DNA from: Desulfuromonas soudanensis
GTDB lineage: Bacteria > Desulfobacterota > Desulfuromonadia > Desulfuromonadales > WTL
Direction: 5' to 3'
Assembly: GCF_001278055.1 (NCBI RefSeq)
Contig: NZ_CP010802.1
Location: forward strand, 1,302,001 to 1,366,000
DNA length: 64,000 nucleotides
Under the pieces are notes generated by a model, which was not told the origin of the DNA, made no database searches, and worked only from the letters and a program-made list of their open reading frames with translations. A program made the position numbers and the translations under genes. Shown piece after piece: positions 34,038 to 42,896 of the stretch. Numbering within the stretch: position 1 is the stretch's first letter; each line of letters begins with the position of its first letter.

Positions 34038-34892
34038 ATGGACTCTTCACCTGACGATCTGATTGCAACCCTGCGCCGCAAAACCGGACCCGTCCCCTTC
34101 GACCTCGCCGTAGTGCTCGGCTCGGGGCTCGGGGCTTTTGCCGACCATCTCGCCGATCCGGTCTCCTTCCCCTACGGCGATTTCCCCTGTTTTCCTCCCT
34201 CCGCCGTGGCCGGGCATGCCGGCCGGTTGGTGGCCGGAACCTATGAGGGGTGGAGGGTGCTGGCCTTTCAGGGGCGCCACCATCTCTATGAGGGGTACGA
34301 CGCCCGCCAGGTGACGGTCAACGTCCGCATCGCCCACGCCCTCGGGGTGCCGCGTCTCCTGTTGACCAACGCCTGCGGGGCGGTGAACCGAACCTATCGG
34401 GCCGGCGATTTCATGTACATCGCCGATCACCTCAATCTCCTCGGGGACAACCCCTTGCGCGGCGAAGCGGTCGACCCCTTCATCGATCTCTCGCACCTCT
34501 ACCGGCAGGATCTCTTCGTCCCCCTCCACGATCACGCCCAAAGGGAAGGGATCTCCCTTCATCGCGGGGTGCTGGCCGCCCTCCCCGGTCCTTCCTACGA
34601 AACCCCCGCCGAGATCCGGGCCCTCGCCCTGCTGGGCGCCGACGCCGTTTCCATGTCCACGGTTCCCGAGGCCATTCTCGGCAAATATCTCGGTCTCGAG
34701 GTCGTCGGCCTCTCCTTTCTCTCCAATGCCGCCGCCGGTCTGGGGACCGCATCCCTGAACCATCAGGAGGTTCTTGCCGCCGGGCGCCAGGGGACGGAGC
34801 GTTTTCTTGCTCTTCTTTGCCAGCTGATCCGCCTCTGGCGTCAGGCCGGCAATTCTTCGGCAAGTCCCGGCGGGTCATTGCCGGTCAGTTAA
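34038..34892 (+). CDS. Purine nucleoside phosphorylase
   Basis: 284 residues of the trimeric PNP family: VVLGSGLGAFADHL (phosphate), GHAGRLVAGTYEGWRVLAFQGRHHLYEGYD, LLTNACGAVNRTYRAGDFMYIADHLNL, LPGPSYETPAEIRAL, and VSMSTVPEAILGKYLGLEVVGLSFLSNAAAG. Breaks inosine or guanosine into base plus ribose-1-phosphate. It begins two bases after the zinc-ribbon receiver gene. It is a separate phosphorylase from MtnP about 3 kb upstream. Confidence 0.95.
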   Translation: MDSSPDDLIATLRRKTGPVPFDLAVVLGSGLGAFADHLADPVSFPYGDFPCFPPSAVAGHAGRLVAGTYEGWRVLAFQGRHHLYEGYDARQVTVNVRIAHALGVPRLLLTNACGAVNRTYRAGDFMYIADHLNLLGDNPLRGEAVDPFIDLSHLYRQDLFVPLHDHAQREGISLHRGVLAALPGPSYETPAEIRALALLGADAVSMSTVPEAILGKYLGLEVVGLSFLSNAAAGLGTASLNHQEVLAAGRQGTERFLALLCQLIRLWRQAGNSSASPGGSLPVS

Positions 34893-34947
34893 ATTAACCG
34901 TCTGAAAATACAAGAAATTTTCTCAGGAAAACAGCATGACTCGCACC

Positions 34948-34975
34948 TTGACAGGACTTTGCCTCATGATAAACT
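34948..34975 (+). promoter_or_regulatory. Promoter of the response regulator/UspA pair
   Basis: TTGACA (34948-34953), 16-base spacer and TAAACT (34970-34975), 32 bases before the TTG start of the receiver protein. Confidence 0.6.
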
Positions 34976-35006
34976 TTGGCCAAAAAGGGGGAGGGGGAAG
35001 AGCGCA

Positions 35007-35405
35007 TTGGGGCAAAAAATTAAAAAAATTCTCGTTGTGGACGATGAGGAAAACGCCCGTCTCGGCCTGAGCAAGCTCCTCGGCCAGGAAGGGTATGACG
35101 TCGAGAGTGTCGGCAACGGCTACGAAGCTCTCGATTTTCTCCGCCGCCAGAAGGTGAATCTGGTCATCAGCGACATCAATATGCCGGAGATGAACGGCCT
35201 GACTTTTTTGCGCGAGCTTCACCGCCAGTATCCGAGTACCGAGGTGATCATGATCACCGCCTATGGCGAGGTCGAATCCTACCTGGAGGCGATGAATCTG
35301 GGGGCTTTTGAATACATTCACAAGCCGGTCAAGCTTGATGAGTTGAAATCGGTGATACATAAAATTTTCAGCCGCAGCAAGGCCATGAGCGCCTCTGGGG
35401 CCTAA
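35007..35405 (+). CDS. Single-domain response regulator
   Basis: 132 residues from TTG 35007, chosen because a G-rich ribosome site (GAGGGGGAAG) lies about seven bases upstream and the translation leads straight into the receiver fold. ILVVDDEENARLGL acidic pair, phospho-acceptor Asp in LVISDINMPEMNG, TAYGE switch Thr and HKPVKLDEL Lys. It lacks an output domain, so it acts by protein contact or in a phosphorelay. It is followed by a UspA gene after 25 bases. Confidence 0.88.
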   Translation: MGQKIKKILVVDDEENARLGLSKLLGQEGYDVESVGNGYEALDFLRRQKVNLVISDINMPEMNGLTFLRELHRQYPSTEVIMITAYGEVESYLEAMNLGAFEYIHKPVKLDELKSVIHKIFSRSKAMSASGA

Positions 35406-35430
35406 AGCCACTTCACAGCCGGGGGGAGTC

Positions 35431-35877
35431 ATGAAAACATTCAACAGCATCCTGTTCGCCACAGATTTTTCGGAAAGTTCCGACTACGCCTTCACCTACG
35501 CTCATGCCCTGGCAAAGAAGTTCAACGCCCGGCTGCTGATCGTCCATGTCATCAACGAGCCCGTCGATTTGCGCGGTTTTTATGTACCGCACATCTCCTT
35601 CGAAAAACTCGAAGAGGAGATCGAGGAAGGGGCCCAGAAAATGATGGAAAAGTTCTGCCGGACCAACATCCGCGACTACGACAATTACGAGACCTTCATC
35701 GTCCCCGGCATCCCCTATGACGAGATCATCAAGAAGGGGGTGGAACACGGTGTCGACCTGATCCTCCTCGGGACTCACGGCAGGACCGGTCTCGATCACG
35801 TCCTCTTCGGCAGCACCGCCGAAAAGGTCGTGCGCAAGTCGCCCATCCCTGTCATGACCGTTCGCATCAAGGAATAG
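35431..35877 (+). CDS. Universal stress protein A family
   Basis: 148 residues. Begins FNSILFATDFSESSDYAFTYAHALAKKF and carries the ATP-binding motif GTHGRTGLDHVLFGSTAEKVVR (G2xG9xGS type, about 116-137). Dimeric nucleotide-binding stress proteins of general role. Cotranscribed with the preceding receiver gene and ended by a strong terminator. Confidence 0.93.
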   Translation: MKTFNSILFATDFSESSDYAFTYAHALAKKFNARLLIVHVINEPVDLRGFYVPHISFEKLEEEIEEGAQKMMEKFCRTNIRDYDNYETFIVPGIPYDEIIKKGVEHGVDLILLGTHGRTGLDHVLFGSTAEKVVRKSPIPVMTVRIKE

Positions 35878-35907
35878 CTCCAGGACGGGACCGGTCCCAA
35901 CCCTTGG

Positions 35908-35942
35908 AAAAGGCAGCGTAAATGCTGCCTTTTCTTTTTTTT
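35908..35942 (+). terminator. Terminator after the UspA gene
   Basis: Ten-bp stem (35908-35917 with 35924-35933), GTAAAT loop, then a C and eight T to 35942. It sits 31 bases after the uspA stop. Confidence 0.93.
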
Positions 35943-35969
35943 AAGCCGGGACGGCCGGGTCATTTCTCC

Positions 35970-35998
35970 TTGTCAAACATTCGGGGGGAGGTTATGCT
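35970..35998 (+). promoter_or_regulatory. Promoter of the hybrid histidine kinase gene
   Basis: TTGTCA (35970-35975), 17-base spacer and TATGCT (35993-35998), 41 bases before the kinase start. Confidence 0.6.
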
Positions 35999-36038
35999 AC
36001 GATGCGTTTTGTAACCGATTTCAAGGGGCCGAAGAGTC

Positions 36039-37202
36039 ATGGTTGAGCGGATACTGGTGGTGGATGACGAGAAAATCATTCTCGAACTCACCTCGATGAT
36101 TTTGAAGAGCAAGGGGTATGAGGTCTTTGCCGCCGACAACGCCCTCGACGGTCTCGAGGTGATCGAGAGGGAGCATCCGGCGGTGGTCCTTCTCGACTAC
36201 ATGATGCCGGTCATGGACGGGATGACGGCCCTGCGGGCCATCCGGGCGCGTTTCCCCGAAACCTACGTCATCATGTTCACCGGTAAGGGGAGCGAGGAAA
36301 TTGCCGTCGAGTTGATGAAGGCCGGGGCCTCGGACTACATCCTCAAGCCCTTCAACAATCATGACCTGGTGGAGCGCATCGAGAATGTATTGCACATCCG
36401 CCGCATTGAAATCCACAACAAGGAGCTGCGCCATGAACGGGAGCGCCTGCTGAGGGAGATCGAGGAGTGGAATCTCGAGCTGGAGCGGCGGGTTCAGGAG
36501 AAATCCGCCGAACTGGAACGGGCCCACGCCGAGATCGTGCAGGCCGAAAAGCTGGCCAGCCTCGGGCATCTTTCCGCCGGCATGGCCCACGAGATCCGCA
36601 ACCCCCTCAATTCCATCGGCCTCTTTGCCCAGATCCTCCTCCCCGGCGTCGGGGACGATCCGGAAAAGACCGCCTATGTGGAGAAGATCCTCAAGGAGAT
36701 CGACCGCATCGACGGCATTCTCGTCAAGCTGCTGGCCACCAGCAGTCGCCCGCGTTTCGCCCTGCAGCCGGTCTCCGTCCCTGCCCTCATCGATCAGGTG
36801 CTGGAGAGCTTCAGCACCCAGTTGGCCGCCCAGAAGGTCCACCTTGAGAAGGTCTTCGAGTCCCAGCCGCCGGCGATCATGGCCGATCCGACGGAAATCG
36901 AGCAGATTTTCACCAACCTCATCATCAATTCCCTCTATGAAATGCAGCACGGCGGGCGTCTTTCCCTCTCCCTCTCCCACGACGAGACCAGCCTGCGGGT
37001 GACGATTTCCGACACCGGCGGCGGCATCCCCGAGGGGAATCTCTCCAAGATCTTCGACCCCTTCTTTACCACCAAAGCCAAGGGGACAGGGTTCGGTCTC
37101 TCCGTCGTGCTGCGGATCATCAAAACCTACGGCGGCCGGATCACCGTCGACAGCGTCGAGGGGGAAGGGACCACCTTCCACCTCCGCCTGCCCCTGAATT
37201 GA
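36039..37202 (+). CDS. Receiver-histidine kinase hybrid
   Basis: 387 residues. Receiver domain 1-120 ([13 protein letters not shown], acceptor Asp in [17 protein letters not shown] and LKPFNN); coiled coil about 125-170; HisKA dimer domain with phospho-acceptor His in [13 protein letters not shown] (about residue 187); HATPase domain with [10 protein letters not shown] (N box), [10 protein letters not shown] (G1), [18 protein letters not shown] (F/G2). Cytosolic with no TM, so it is fed through its receiver. It has its own promoter. Confidence 0.95.
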   Translation: MVERILVVDDEKIILELTSMILKSKGYEVFAADNALDGLEVIEREHPAVVLLDYMMPVMDGMTALRAIRARFPETYVIMFTGKGSEEIAVELMKAGASDYILKPFNNHDLVERIENVLHIRRIEIHNKELRHERERLLREIEEWNLELERRVQEKSAELERAHAEIVQAEKLASLGHLSAGMAHEIRNPLNSIGLFAQILLPGVGDDPEKTAYVEKILKEIDRIDGILVKLLATSSRPRFALQPVSVPALIDQVLESFSTQLAAQKVHLEKVFESQPPAIMADPTEIEQIFTNLIINSLYEMQHGGRLSLSLSHDETSLRVTISDTGGGIPEGNLSKIFDPFFTTKAKGTGFGLSVVLRIIKTYGGRITVDSVEGEGTTFHLRLPLN

Positions 37203-37280
37203 AGATGACATCTGCCATGCTAACGATCCGACTCCCGGCCCGGCGGCGCTCCGGCGCCCTCTGCCGGCAGGGACGCTGAG

Positions 37281-38870
37281 ATGGCGTTGTGGCTCCGTGA
37301 AATCACCCTGTCCCTCGCCGAAGACGAGGGGGCCCTCGCCGGGAAGGTCGCCAGCGAACTGGGGATCGAAACCGACGCTCTCGGCGAGGTGCGCATCGTC
37401 CGCAGGGGGATCGATGCCCGCAAGAAGCCGCGGGTGTTGCGGGTCTACACCGTCGAGTTTTCCGTCGCCGACGAAGAGGGACTGCTGGTTCGGCACCGGG
37501 AGAACCGGCGTCTGGAGCGGGCCCCCCAGGCGGCCGTCCCCGTCGTCGCCCCCCTGGGGCGGGCCCACCGAACCCTCGTCGTCGGAATGGGTCCGGCCGG
37601 GCTCTTTGCCGCCCTGCACCTGGCCCGCTACGGCGTGGCGGTGACCCTGGTGGAGCAGGGGCGCCCCCTGGAATCCCGGGTCAGGGACGTGGAACGTTTC
37701 TGGTCGGGCGGAGAGCTCGATCCCCTGAGCAACGTTCAGTTCGGCGAGGGGGGGGCGGGGACCTTCTCCGACGGCAAACTCACCACCCGCGTCAATCACC
37801 CCTGGACCCGGTCGGTGCTGCAGACCCTGGTCGACTTCGGCGCTCCGCCGGAAATCCTCCAGCAGGCCAAACCCCATGTCGGCACCGACCGTCTGCGTCT
37901 GGTCCTGGTCAACTTTCGCAAGGCCCTCCTGGCCCTCGGCGTCGTGGTCCGGTTCGAGACGAAGCTGACGGGGCTCGGTCTCCACGCCGGGCGCCTGGCC
38001 GCAGCGATCCTCGACGACCGGGACGAATTCCCCTGCGACACCCTGGTCCTGGCGCCGGGGCACAGCGCCCGTCCGACCTACCGCATGCTCCATGCCTGCG
38101 GCGTCGCCCTGGAGTCCAAGCCCTTTGCCGTCGGCCTGCGGGTGGAGCATCCGCTGGAGCTGATCAACGGCATTCAGTACGGGCACCCCCGTCATCCCCG
38201 GCTGCCGGCGGCCGAATACGCCCTGGCCTGGAACGATCCGGATTCGGGGCGCGGCGTCTATTCCTTCTGCATGTGCCCCGGCGGCGAGGTGGTCCTCTCC
38301 TCCTCGGAACCGGGAGGGGTGGTGGTCAACGGCATGAGTCCTCTGCACCGGGACGGGACCCGTTCCAACAGCGCCCTGGTGGTGGCGGTGCGCCGGGACG
38401 ATTTTTCCGACAGCGACCCTCTGGCCGGCGTCCGCTTCCAGCGCCGCTGGGAAGAGGTCGCCTTTGCCGCCGGCGGCGGGGACTACCATGCCCCGGCGCA
38501 GAATCTCCTCGCCTTTCTCGGCCGCGGCAAGGGCCCCCTCGTTTCGACCTGTCGGCCGGGGGTGCGGGAGGCCGACCTGGCGGCGGTGCTTCCCCCCTTT
38601 GTCGGCGAGGGGCTGCGCCGCGCCCTTCCCCAGTTCGAAAAGAAGATGCGCGGCTTTATCACAGGGGAGGCGACGCTGGTGGGAGTCGAAACCCGCACCT
38701 CGGCGCCGCTGCGCATACTGCGCGGCGAAAACGGCCAGTCCCTTTCCCATCCCGGGCTTTATCCGACCGGCGAAGGGGCCGGTTATGCCGGAGGGATCAT
38801 GAGCGCCGCCCTCGACGGCCTGAAACAGGCCGAGAGAATTGCAGACCAAATCAAACATCGGGAGTCTTAG
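37281..38870 (+). CDS. FAD-dependent dehydrogenase (COG2509 type)
   Basis: 529 residues. N-terminal ferredoxin-like/ACT-like region (1-90) with GIDARKKPRVLRVYTVEF; FAD Rossmann motif TLVVGMGPAGLFAALHLARYGVAVTLVEQG (about 97-126); NVQFGEGGAGTFSDGKL; DTLVLAPGHSAR; and the C-terminal GLYPTGEGAGYAGGIMSAALDG. Matches the large uncharacterised FAD family found next to various housekeeping genes. Reaction unknown. The next gene begins directly after the stop. Confidence 0.88.
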   Translation: MALWLREITLSLAEDEGALAGKVASELGIETDALGEVRIVRRGIDARKKPRVLRVYTVEFSVADEEGLLVRHRENRRLERAPQAAVPVVAPLGRAHRTLVVGMGPAGLFAALHLARYGVAVTLVEQGRPLESRVRDVERFWSGGELDPLSNVQFGEGGAGTFSDGKLTTRVNHPWTRSVLQTLVDFGAPPEILQQAKPHVGTDRLRLVLVNFRKALLALGVVVRFETKLTGLGLHAGRLAAAILDDRDEFPCDTLVLAPGHSARPTYRMLHACGVALESKPFAVGLRVEHPLELINGIQYGHPRHPRLPAAEYALAWNDPDSGRGVYSFCMCPGGEVVLSSSEPGGVVVNGMSPLHRDGTRSNSALVVAVRRDDFSDSDPLAGVRFQRRWEEVAFAAGGGDYHAPAQNLLAFLGRGKGPLVSTCRPGVREADLAAVLPPFVGEGLRRALPQFEKKMRGFITGEATLVGVETRTSAPLRILRGENGQSLSHPGLYPTGEGAGYAGGIMSAALDGLKQAERIADQIKHRES

Positions 38871-40031
38871 TTGAAAAAATTATTCGTTGAACAGATCCGG
38901 GAACGGGACTTTGTCGACAGCACCTTTCTCGTTCGGGACAAGATCATGGCCATGGCCAAGAACGGCAAGCCCTACATGACCCTCAAGCTGGTCGACAGCA
39001 GCGGCGAGGTGGAGGGGCGCGTCTGGGACCGGGTCGATGAATACAGCCGCCTCTTTGAAAAGGACGATTTTCTCCGGGTGCAGGGGAAGGCCAGCGTCTA
39101 CATGGGGAAGATGCAGCTGGTGATCCAGGACCTGTCGCGCCAGGAGGACAGCGAGGTCGATCTCGGCGATTTCCTCCCCGTTTGCCGCCGCAGCGCCGCC
39201 GACATGGAAGCCCAATTGCGGCAGAAGGCGGCGAGCCTGACCGACCCCCACCTCAAATCTCTGCTGCAGGCCTTTGTCGACGACGACGCCTTTCTCGCCC
39301 AGTACCGCATGGCCCCTGCGGCCAAGGCGATGCACCATGTCTACATCGGCGGGCTCCTCGAACACTCCCTGGCGGTGGCGGAGCTGGCCGATGACATCGC
39401 CGCCCGCTACCCCGGGATCGATCGCGACCTGCTCGTTTGCGGCGCCCTTCTCCACGACATCGGCAAGGTGGGGGAGCTGCGCTATCAGCGCTCCTTCGAT
39501 TACTCGGACGAAGGGAAGCTCATCGGCCACATCGTCATGGGGGTCGAGATGGTGGAGGAGAAGGTCCGCACCCTCCCCGACTTTCCCCGCCCTCTGGCGA
39601 TCCTGGTCAAGCATCTCCTCCTCTCCCACCACGGCCAGTATGAGTACGGGTCCCCCAAACGCCCCAAGACCCTGGAGGCGGTGATCCTCAACTTCGTCGA
39701 CGATCTCGATTCCAAGATCAACGGCGTACGCACCCACATCGAGAAGGAGCCCGACAGCACCAGCTCCTGGACGAGCTACCATCGCCTCTATGACCGCTAC
39801 TTTTTCAAGCCCTCCCTCCCGTCCGCCGCGGCGCCCGGGCCGGAACCGGGTCCGGAACCGGCGCGCCCGGCCTCCGCGCCCCCGGCCCCTTCCTCGCCGG
39901 CTAAAAAAGAGGTGCGTCCGGACGGGCGGGGCCGCCCCTTCGGTTTTTCCCTCGGCGAGCAGATGAAGGGGCTCAACCTCGACCTCTTTACCGCCGAGGA
40001 CGAGAACAAGGAGTCGGGCGATGCTCATTGA
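38871..40031 (+). CDS. OB-fold/HD-domain 3'-5' exoribonuclease, YhaM-like
   Basis: 386 residues from TTG 38871, directly after the previous TAG, with GGGAG upstream. N-terminal OB fold (MTLKLVDSSGEVEGRVWDRVDEY) and an HD phosphohydrolase domain with HHVYIGGLLEHSLAVAELA, LHDIGKVGELRY (HD pair) and HIVMGVEM plus LSHHGQYEYGSPKRPKTLEA. This is the YhaM/CvfB-associated nuclease architecture. The Pro/Ala-rich tail (about 320-355) is not typical of Bacillus YhaM. Its end overlaps the metallo-beta-lactamase gene by 11 bases. Confidence 0.88.
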   Translation: MKKLFVEQIRERDFVDSTFLVRDKIMAMAKNGKPYMTLKLVDSSGEVEGRVWDRVDEYSRLFEKDDFLRVQGKASVYMGKMQLVIQDLSRQEDSEVDLGDFLPVCRRSAADMEAQLRQKAASLTDPHLKSLLQAFVDDDAFLAQYRMAPAAKAMHHVYIGGLLEHSLAVAELADDIAARYPGIDRDLLVCGALLHDIGKVGELRYQRSFDYSDEGKLIGHIVMGVEMVEEKVRTLPDFPRPLAILVKHLLLSHHGQYEYGSPKRPKTLEAVILNFVDDLDSKINGVRTHIEKEPDSTSSWTSYHRLYDRYFFKPSLPSAAAPGPEPGPEPARPASAPPAPSSPAKKEVRPDGRGRPFGFSLGEQMKGLNLDLFTAEDENKESGDAH

Positions 40032-40638
40032 AACCCTGGCCGTCGGTCCCCTGCAGGTCAACTGCTGCATCGTCGGATGTCCCGAAACCAGGGACGCCTT
40101 GGTCGTCGATCCCGGGGACGAGGGGCGGCGGATTCTCGACACCCTGGCGAAGCTGGGGCTGACCCTGAAGACCGTCGTCAATACCCACGGCCACTTCGAC
40201 CACATCGGCGGCAACAGCCTCCTGGTGGAGGAGACCGGCGCCGAGCTCCTCATCCATGAAGCCGATCTCCCCCTGCTGCGCCGGGCCCGGGAGGCTGCGG
40301 CGATGTACGGTCTGGAGACGGTCCCGTCGCCGGAGCCGAGCCGCTTCCTCCAGGAGGATGAGATCCTGACCGTCGGCACCCTGCACTTTCGGGTCATCCA
40401 TGTTCCGGGACATTCCCCCGGAGGCATCTGCCTCTACGGTCATGGTCATCTCTTCGCCGGCGACGTCCTCTTTTTCGATTCCGTCGGCCGCACCGACCTT
40501 CCCGGGGGGGATCATGACCTGCTGATCGGCGGCATTCGGCAGAAACTCCTGACTCTGCCGGAGGGCACCCTGGTCCACACCGGTCACGGTCCCGACACCA
40601 CCATCGGCCGGGAAAAAAAGGCGAACCCTTTTCTTTAA
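40021..40638 (+). CDS. Metallo-beta-lactamase fold hydrolase (glyoxalase II-like)
   Basis: 205 residues. Zinc motif NTHGHFDHIGGNSLL (HxHxDH, about 59-64), further ligands in HVPGHSPGGICLY, FAGDVLFFDSVGRTDLPGGD and the last His in HTGHGPDTTIGREKKANPFL. The GHSPGG and GRTDLPGG segments are typical of the YcbL/glyoxalase II-like family, which hydrolyses thioesters such as S-lactoylglutathione analogues. Overlaps the preceding exonuclease gene. Confidence 0.9.
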   Translation: MLIETLAVGPLQVNCCIVGCPETRDALVVDPGDEGRRILDTLAKLGLTLKTVVNTHGHFDHIGGNSLLVEETGAELLIHEADLPLLRRAREAAAMYGLETVPSPEPSRFLQEDEILTVGTLHFRVIHVPGHSPGGICLYGHGHLFAGDVLFFDSVGRTDLPGGDHDLLIGGIRQKLLTLPEGTLVHTGHGPDTTIGREKKANPFL

Positions 40639-40719
40639 GGCGCGGTCGCCGGCGCTCCGCCGAAGGCGGCGCTCTTCGGGGGGTAATTTCGTCAGTAAAT
40701 TTTCGGGGGAGGGGTTGCG

Positions 40720-41910
40720 ATGCTCAAGGACAAAAGAATCGTTCTCGGCGTGACCGGCGGTATCGCCGCCTACAAGGCGGTGGAGCTGCTGCGGCTCTTC
40801 GTCAAGGCCGGAGCCCGGGTGCAGGTCATCATGACGGACGCCGCGCAGGAATTCGTCACGCCCCTGACCTTTCAGACCCTGTCGGGGAACCCGGTGCACA
40901 CCGGGCTCTTCAACCTGCTGCAGGAGATGGAGATCGGCCACATCTCCCTCGCCGACCGCGCCGATCTCCTGGTGATCGCCCCGGCGACGGCCAACGTCAT
41001 CGGCAAGGTCTCCTGCGGGATCGCCGACGATCTGCTCACCACCACCATCATGGCGACCAGGGCGCCTGTTCTCTTCGCACCGGCGATGAACGTCAATATG
41101 TGGGAGAATCCCCTCTACCGCCAGAACGAGGAAAAGCTCAAGGGACTCGGCTACCACTTCCTCGAGCCGGCCAGCGGATTTCTCGCCTGCGGCTGGGAAG
41201 GGCAGGGGAAGCTCCCCGAGCCCGGGGCGATTTTCCAGGAGTGCCTCCGGCTGCTGACCCCCCAGGATCTGATCGGGGAGACGGTGCTGGTGACCGCCGG
41301 ACCGACCCGCGAGGAGCTCGACCCGGTCCGCTACCTGAGCAACCGCTCCTCGGGAAAGATGGGGTACGCCATCGCCCGCGCCGCCGTCAACCGCGGTGCG
41401 AAGGTCATCCTCGTCTCCGGTCCGACGGCGCTGACACCCCCCTGCGGCGTCGAATTCCTCGGGGCGACCAGCGCCGCGCAGATGCGCGAGGCGGTTCTCG
41501 GGAAAGCCGGGGAGGCGACGGTGATCGTCAAGGCGGCGGCAGTGGCCGACTACCGTCCGGCGACCCGGGCCGCGCAGAAGATCAAAAAGGAGGGGAGCAG
41601 GGAGATGACGCTGGTCCTCGAGAAAAATCCCGACATTCTCGCCGAGCTCGGGGAGATCAAGGGCGCGCGCTACCTGGTCGGTTTCGCCGCTGAAACGGCG
41701 GACCTGCTGGCCAACGCCGGCAAGAAACTCAAATCCAAGAATCTCGACCTCATCGTCGCCAACGACGTCACCGAGGAGGGGGCAGGCTTCGACGTCGACA
41801 CCAACATCGTGCGCTTCCTCTTTGCCGACGGGACGGTGCAGGAACTCCCGCGGATGAGCAAGGAGGAGGTCGCCGGGCGCCTTCTCGACGTGATCGCCGC
41901 CCGCCGCTAG
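40720..41910 (+). CDS. coaBC: Bifunctional phosphopantothenoylcysteine decarboxylase/synthetase
   Basis: 396 residues. CoaC half: VLGVTGGIAAYKAVELLR, the PASANTIGK-like PATANVIGKVSCGIADDLL, APAMNVNMWENPLYRQN and the Cys region FLACGWEGQGKLPEP. CoaB half from about residue 190: VTAGPTREELDPVRYLSNRSSGKMGYAIA, AAVADYRP, and VGFAAET. It makes 4'-phosphopantetheine precursors for CoA and hence for the ACP of the cluster downstream. Single gene here. Confidence 0.97.
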   Translation: MLKDKRIVLGVTGGIAAYKAVELLRLFVKAGARVQVIMTDAAQEFVTPLTFQTLSGNPVHTGLFNLLQEMEIGHISLADRADLLVIAPATANVIGKVSCGIADDLLTTTIMATRAPVLFAPAMNVNMWENPLYRQNEEKLKGLGYHFLEPASGFLACGWEGQGKLPEPGAIFQECLRLLTPQDLIGETVLVTAGPTREELDPVRYLSNRSSGKMGYAIARAAVNRGAKVILVSGPTALTPPCGVEFLGATSAAQMREAVLGKAGEATVIVKAAAVADYRPATRAAQKIKKEGSREMTLVLEKNPDILAELGEIKGARYLVGFAAETADLLANAGKKLKSKNLDLIVANDVTEEGAGFDVDTNIVRFLFADGTVQELPRMSKEEVAGRLLDVIAARR

Positions 41911-41924
41911 TTTTTTAAGGGGGA

Positions 41925-42836
41925 TCAGAATTCGGAGAGGAGCTCGAGGAGGCGGTCCGGGTCGGTAATTCCCGCCAGGAAACGGGGCCGGAGTTCGGCA
42001 AGGAGCCTGTCGGCCTCCGCGGCGGGGAGTTTGCCGTCGAGCCAGAGGTAGTTGAGGTTTTTGCGGATCACCTTGGCGGCATTGAAGGCCCGTTCGCCGG
42101 TCGGATCGGCCTTCCAGTAGGGGCTCTCCTCCATCAGACCGAGGACGCTCAGCGCGGCCTCCCGGGCCAGGCCGAGGTATTCGGCGAGGTTTTCTTCGGG
42201 GAGGGTCCACTTCGAGCCGGTGTTCATGGAGCGGGTCATCTTCTGCCACTGCTGCAGTCGGCTGAGGAGCAGGAGGGAGTTGAAGAGACGCTTGTTGGTG
42301 GCGAAGGAAAATAGGGTGTTGGAGAGGACGCGGCGCATCAGGGCGTCGTTGGCGCTGAAATTCTGTCGGGCGATAGTCCTGGCCAGGGGCCAGATCTCCG
42401 GAGCGACACTGGCCTCGGCACGGACCTCCCAGTAGGCGTGCTTGAGGAGAACGGTGTTGAAGGTGCGGATCATCTTGAAGGGGACGAAGTAGGAGTGGGC
42501 CACGGTGTCGGCGGCCAGGTGGGCCAGATATCCGTAGGCGCAGGCCTTCTCGGCATCGCTTCCGGCGTCGTCGAGGATTTTTTTTCCCATGCGCCAGGAG
42601 TGGCAGTGTTGCAGGTAGTGGGTGAATTTCTTCCCGAGGGTGATGTCGGCGCTGATGCAGCCGTAGAGAAAGTCCTGGGGACAGGCCCCCAGCAACCCCT
42701 GCAGCGCCGCGGGGAGTGTCGCAAGGTTGGCCAGGACGTGGGAGCCGATCTGCAGATGGACCCCAACCCCCCAGGCAAAGGCCTGGTCGGGTGTCAGGGC
42801 AAGGAGCAGCGTCAGGAAAATGGTGAGAAGAGCCAT
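41925..42836 (-). CDS. Zinc-dependent phospholipase C-like protein, exported
   Basis: 303 residues from ATG 42836. Signal peptide ALLTIFLTLLLALTPDQAFA directly followed by WGVGVHLQIGSHVL, the N-terminal Trp/His of mature bacterial PLC-like zinc enzymes. Further metal positions: FLYGCISADITLG, HYLQHCHSW and YGYLAHLAADTVAHSYFVP. The family cleaves phospholipid head groups or is uncharacterised (zinc-dependent PLC). A convergent lone gene downstream of coaBC. Confidence 0.85.
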   Translation of the reverse strand: MALLTIFLTLLLALTPDQAFAWGVGVHLQIGSHVLANLATLPAALQGLLGACPQDFLYGCISADITLGKKFTHYLQHCHSWRMGKKILDDAGSDAEKACAYGYLAHLAADTVAHSYFVPFKMIRTFNTVLLKHAYWEVRAEASVAPEIWPLARTIARQNFSANDALMRRVLSNTLFSFATNKRLFNSLLLLSRLQQWQKMTRSMNTGSKWTLPEENLAEYLGLAREAALSVLGLMEESPYWKADPTGERAFNAAKVIRKNLNYLWLDGKLPAAEADRLLAELRPRFLAGITDPDRLLELLSEF

Positions 42837-42896
42837 GGGCCTCGGTTTCGTTTCTGGTAGAAGGATAATGCACGGACAGGGGGATGTAAAGGGATT

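Noticed and set aside
40640-40685. GC-rich near-palindrome after the metallo-beta-lactamase gene as a terminator
   Set aside because: The stem is imperfect and no T run follows; coaBC may be read through from upstream.
36021-42873. Very long antisense open frames (for example about 945 and 961 codons on the minus strand), and similar ones at 11794-13881 and 10333-11598
   Set aside because: They lie opposite clearly identified genes, have no recognisable domains and are expected by-products of high-GC codon use.
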